Shown in pieces: positions 63,315-64,000 of a stretch of 64,000 nucleotides of DNA (its first letter is position 1; each line of letters begins with the position of its first letter). The notes below the pieces were generated by a model. It was not told the DNA's origin and did no database searches. It worked only from the letters and a program-made list of their open reading frames with translations. A program made the position numbers and the translations under genes. Origin of the DNA: an uncultured Arenicella sp. (GTDB taxonomy: Bacteria; Pseudomonadota; Gammaproteobacteria; Arenicellales; Arenicellaceae). The stretch lies in the NCBI GenBank assembly GCA_947499305.1, contig CANMNN010000004.1:1-64000 (forward strand), in the 5' to 3' direction.

Positions 63315-64000
63315 ATGATGAAACTTCATAGTAAACAATTCTCTGAGATAAGGACTCTTGTGGTCGGTGATGTGATGCTCGATCGTTATTGGTTTGGTAG
63401 CGTTGATCGAATTTCGCCGGAAGCGCCCGTGCCCGTGCTTGCAGTTACGCGAGAAGAGTCTCGAGCTGGCGGTGCTGCTAATGTAGCCCATAATCTGCTG
63501 GCTCTGGGAGCTCAGAGTAATTTGTTGTCGGTGGTCGGTGATGATGAAGCTGGGCGTGAAATTGATAATATTATTGCTAGCTATGGTGCGGCCACCACAT
63601 TAATAGTCGACTCATCAATAAAAACTATCGTAAAGCTTCGAATGGTGGCTCAAAATCAACAACTGTTGAGAGCCGATTTTGATGAAAAACCAAGCGAAGA
63701 AGTGCTCAGTCAATGCTTAGACGATTACCGAAATGCTCTGCAGAGTACCGATGTCGTAATACTGTCAGACTATGGTAAGGGGGGCTTAACGCACGTTACC
63801 CAGATGATTAAAGCGGCTAGAGATCATGATATACCGGTCATTATTGATCCTAAGGGCAGTGATTACTCCCGCTATCGTGGCGCGACTCTGATCACTCCTA
63901 ATATGAAAGAATTTGAGACCGTAGCAGGAAGTTGTGAGTCGGAGGCAGATTTTGCGAATAAAGCTCACCAGTTGCGCCAAGAGCTAGACCTAGATTATTT
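63315..64000 (+). CDS. hldE: Heptose 7-phosphate kinase / HldE N-terminal part (3' end outside window)
   Basis: HldE phosphorylates D-glycero-D-manno-heptose 7-phosphate and, in its C-terminal domain, adenylylates heptose 1-phosphate for LPS core synthesis. About 228 codons are visible. The start can be ATG 63315 or 63318. The PfkB/ribokinase fold shows VVGDVMLDRYWFG at the start, then AGGAANVAHNLLALGA and SDYGKGGL, with VIIDPKGSDYSRYRGATLIT. The adenylyltransferase half would lie beyond the window end, so I cannot tell bifunctional HldE from a kinase-only RfaE1. Confidence 0.9.
   Translation, partial: MMKLHSKQFSEIRTLVVGDVMLDRYWFGSVDRISPEAPVPVLAVTREESRAGGAANVAHNLLALGAQSNLLSVVGDDEAGREIDNIIASYGAATTLIVDSSIKTIVKLRMVAQNQQLLRADFDEKPSEEVLSQCLDDYRNALQSTDVVILSDYGKGGLTHVTQMIKAARDHDIPVIIDPKGSDYSRYRGATLITPNMKEFETVAGSCESEADFANKAHQLRQELDLDY

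Overview
The window reads as one contiguous stretch of a gammaproteobacterial chromosome, most likely from a marine organism. The evidence is the gene order dnaB-alr-radA, the ratA-rnfH pair near smpB, a complete Na+-translocating NADH:quinone reductase operon (nqrABCDEF-apbE-nqrM), two sodium-coupled NSS transporters, two large TonB-dependent receptors, a photolyase and an OxyR with both redox cysteines. Base composition looks moderate and even. I cannot name a genus from sequence alone. I found no rRNA, tRNA, CRISPR array, prophage or insertion sequence.

Layout. 1-4.5 kb: dnaB (5' end outside the window), alr, radA and an exported retropepsin-like protease. 4.5-8.5 kb (minus): xseB-ispA-dxs-folE2, the isoprenoid supply genes plus an alternative GTP cyclohydrolase. 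8.7-12.3 kb: parE, a DUF1653 gene, a lysine-rich exported protein and a DUF805 membrane protein. 12.5-19.9 kb: a tightly overlapping seven-gene envelope operon (RDD, SpoIIM-like, unknown membrane protein, DUF4129, DUF4350 with a very acidic insert, MoxR AAA+ ATPase, DUF58). A decayed MFS transporter gene follows.

20.8-25.2 kb: light and oxidative-stress genes (photolyase, peroxiredoxin-glutaredoxin fusion, DUF3820, oxyR, DUF1223). 25.3-29.6 kb: two NSS transporters flanking smpB, then ratA-rnfH. 29.9-38.5 kb: two tandem paralogous TonB-dependent receptors, each followed by a strong terminator, then an iron alcohol dehydrogenase, a thioesterase, a MaoC hydratase and an MFE-2-like SDR. This suggests uptake and oxidation of an acyl or alcohol compound. 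38.6-41.2 kb (minus): a small TonB-C-like exported protein, a MATE exporter and a DUF442 phosphatase-like protein.

41.2-47.4 kb (minus): a second MoxR-DUF58-transglutaminase (TgpA) module, preceded by a two-RCK potassium channel and a small membrane protein. 47.9-55.3 kb: the Na+-NQR operon with its two maturation factors. A near-perfect terminator hairpin lies inside the first codons of apbE. 55.4-60.8 kb: an unrecognised conserved-looking protein, a CysB-type regulator, signal peptidase I, an HNH protein, azlCD and ppiC. 60.9-64 kb: a UPF0104-type membrane protein, ugd and the start of hldE, which are envelope polysaccharide/LPS genes.

No single locus is clearly a new defence or mobile system. 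The most system-like and least understood content is the pair of MoxR/DUF58/DUF4129-type modules, where the first is a seven-gene membrane operon with an unusual acidic periplasmic insert. The apbE terminator-in-gene and the paired TonB receptors beside a split MFE-2-like pathway come next.
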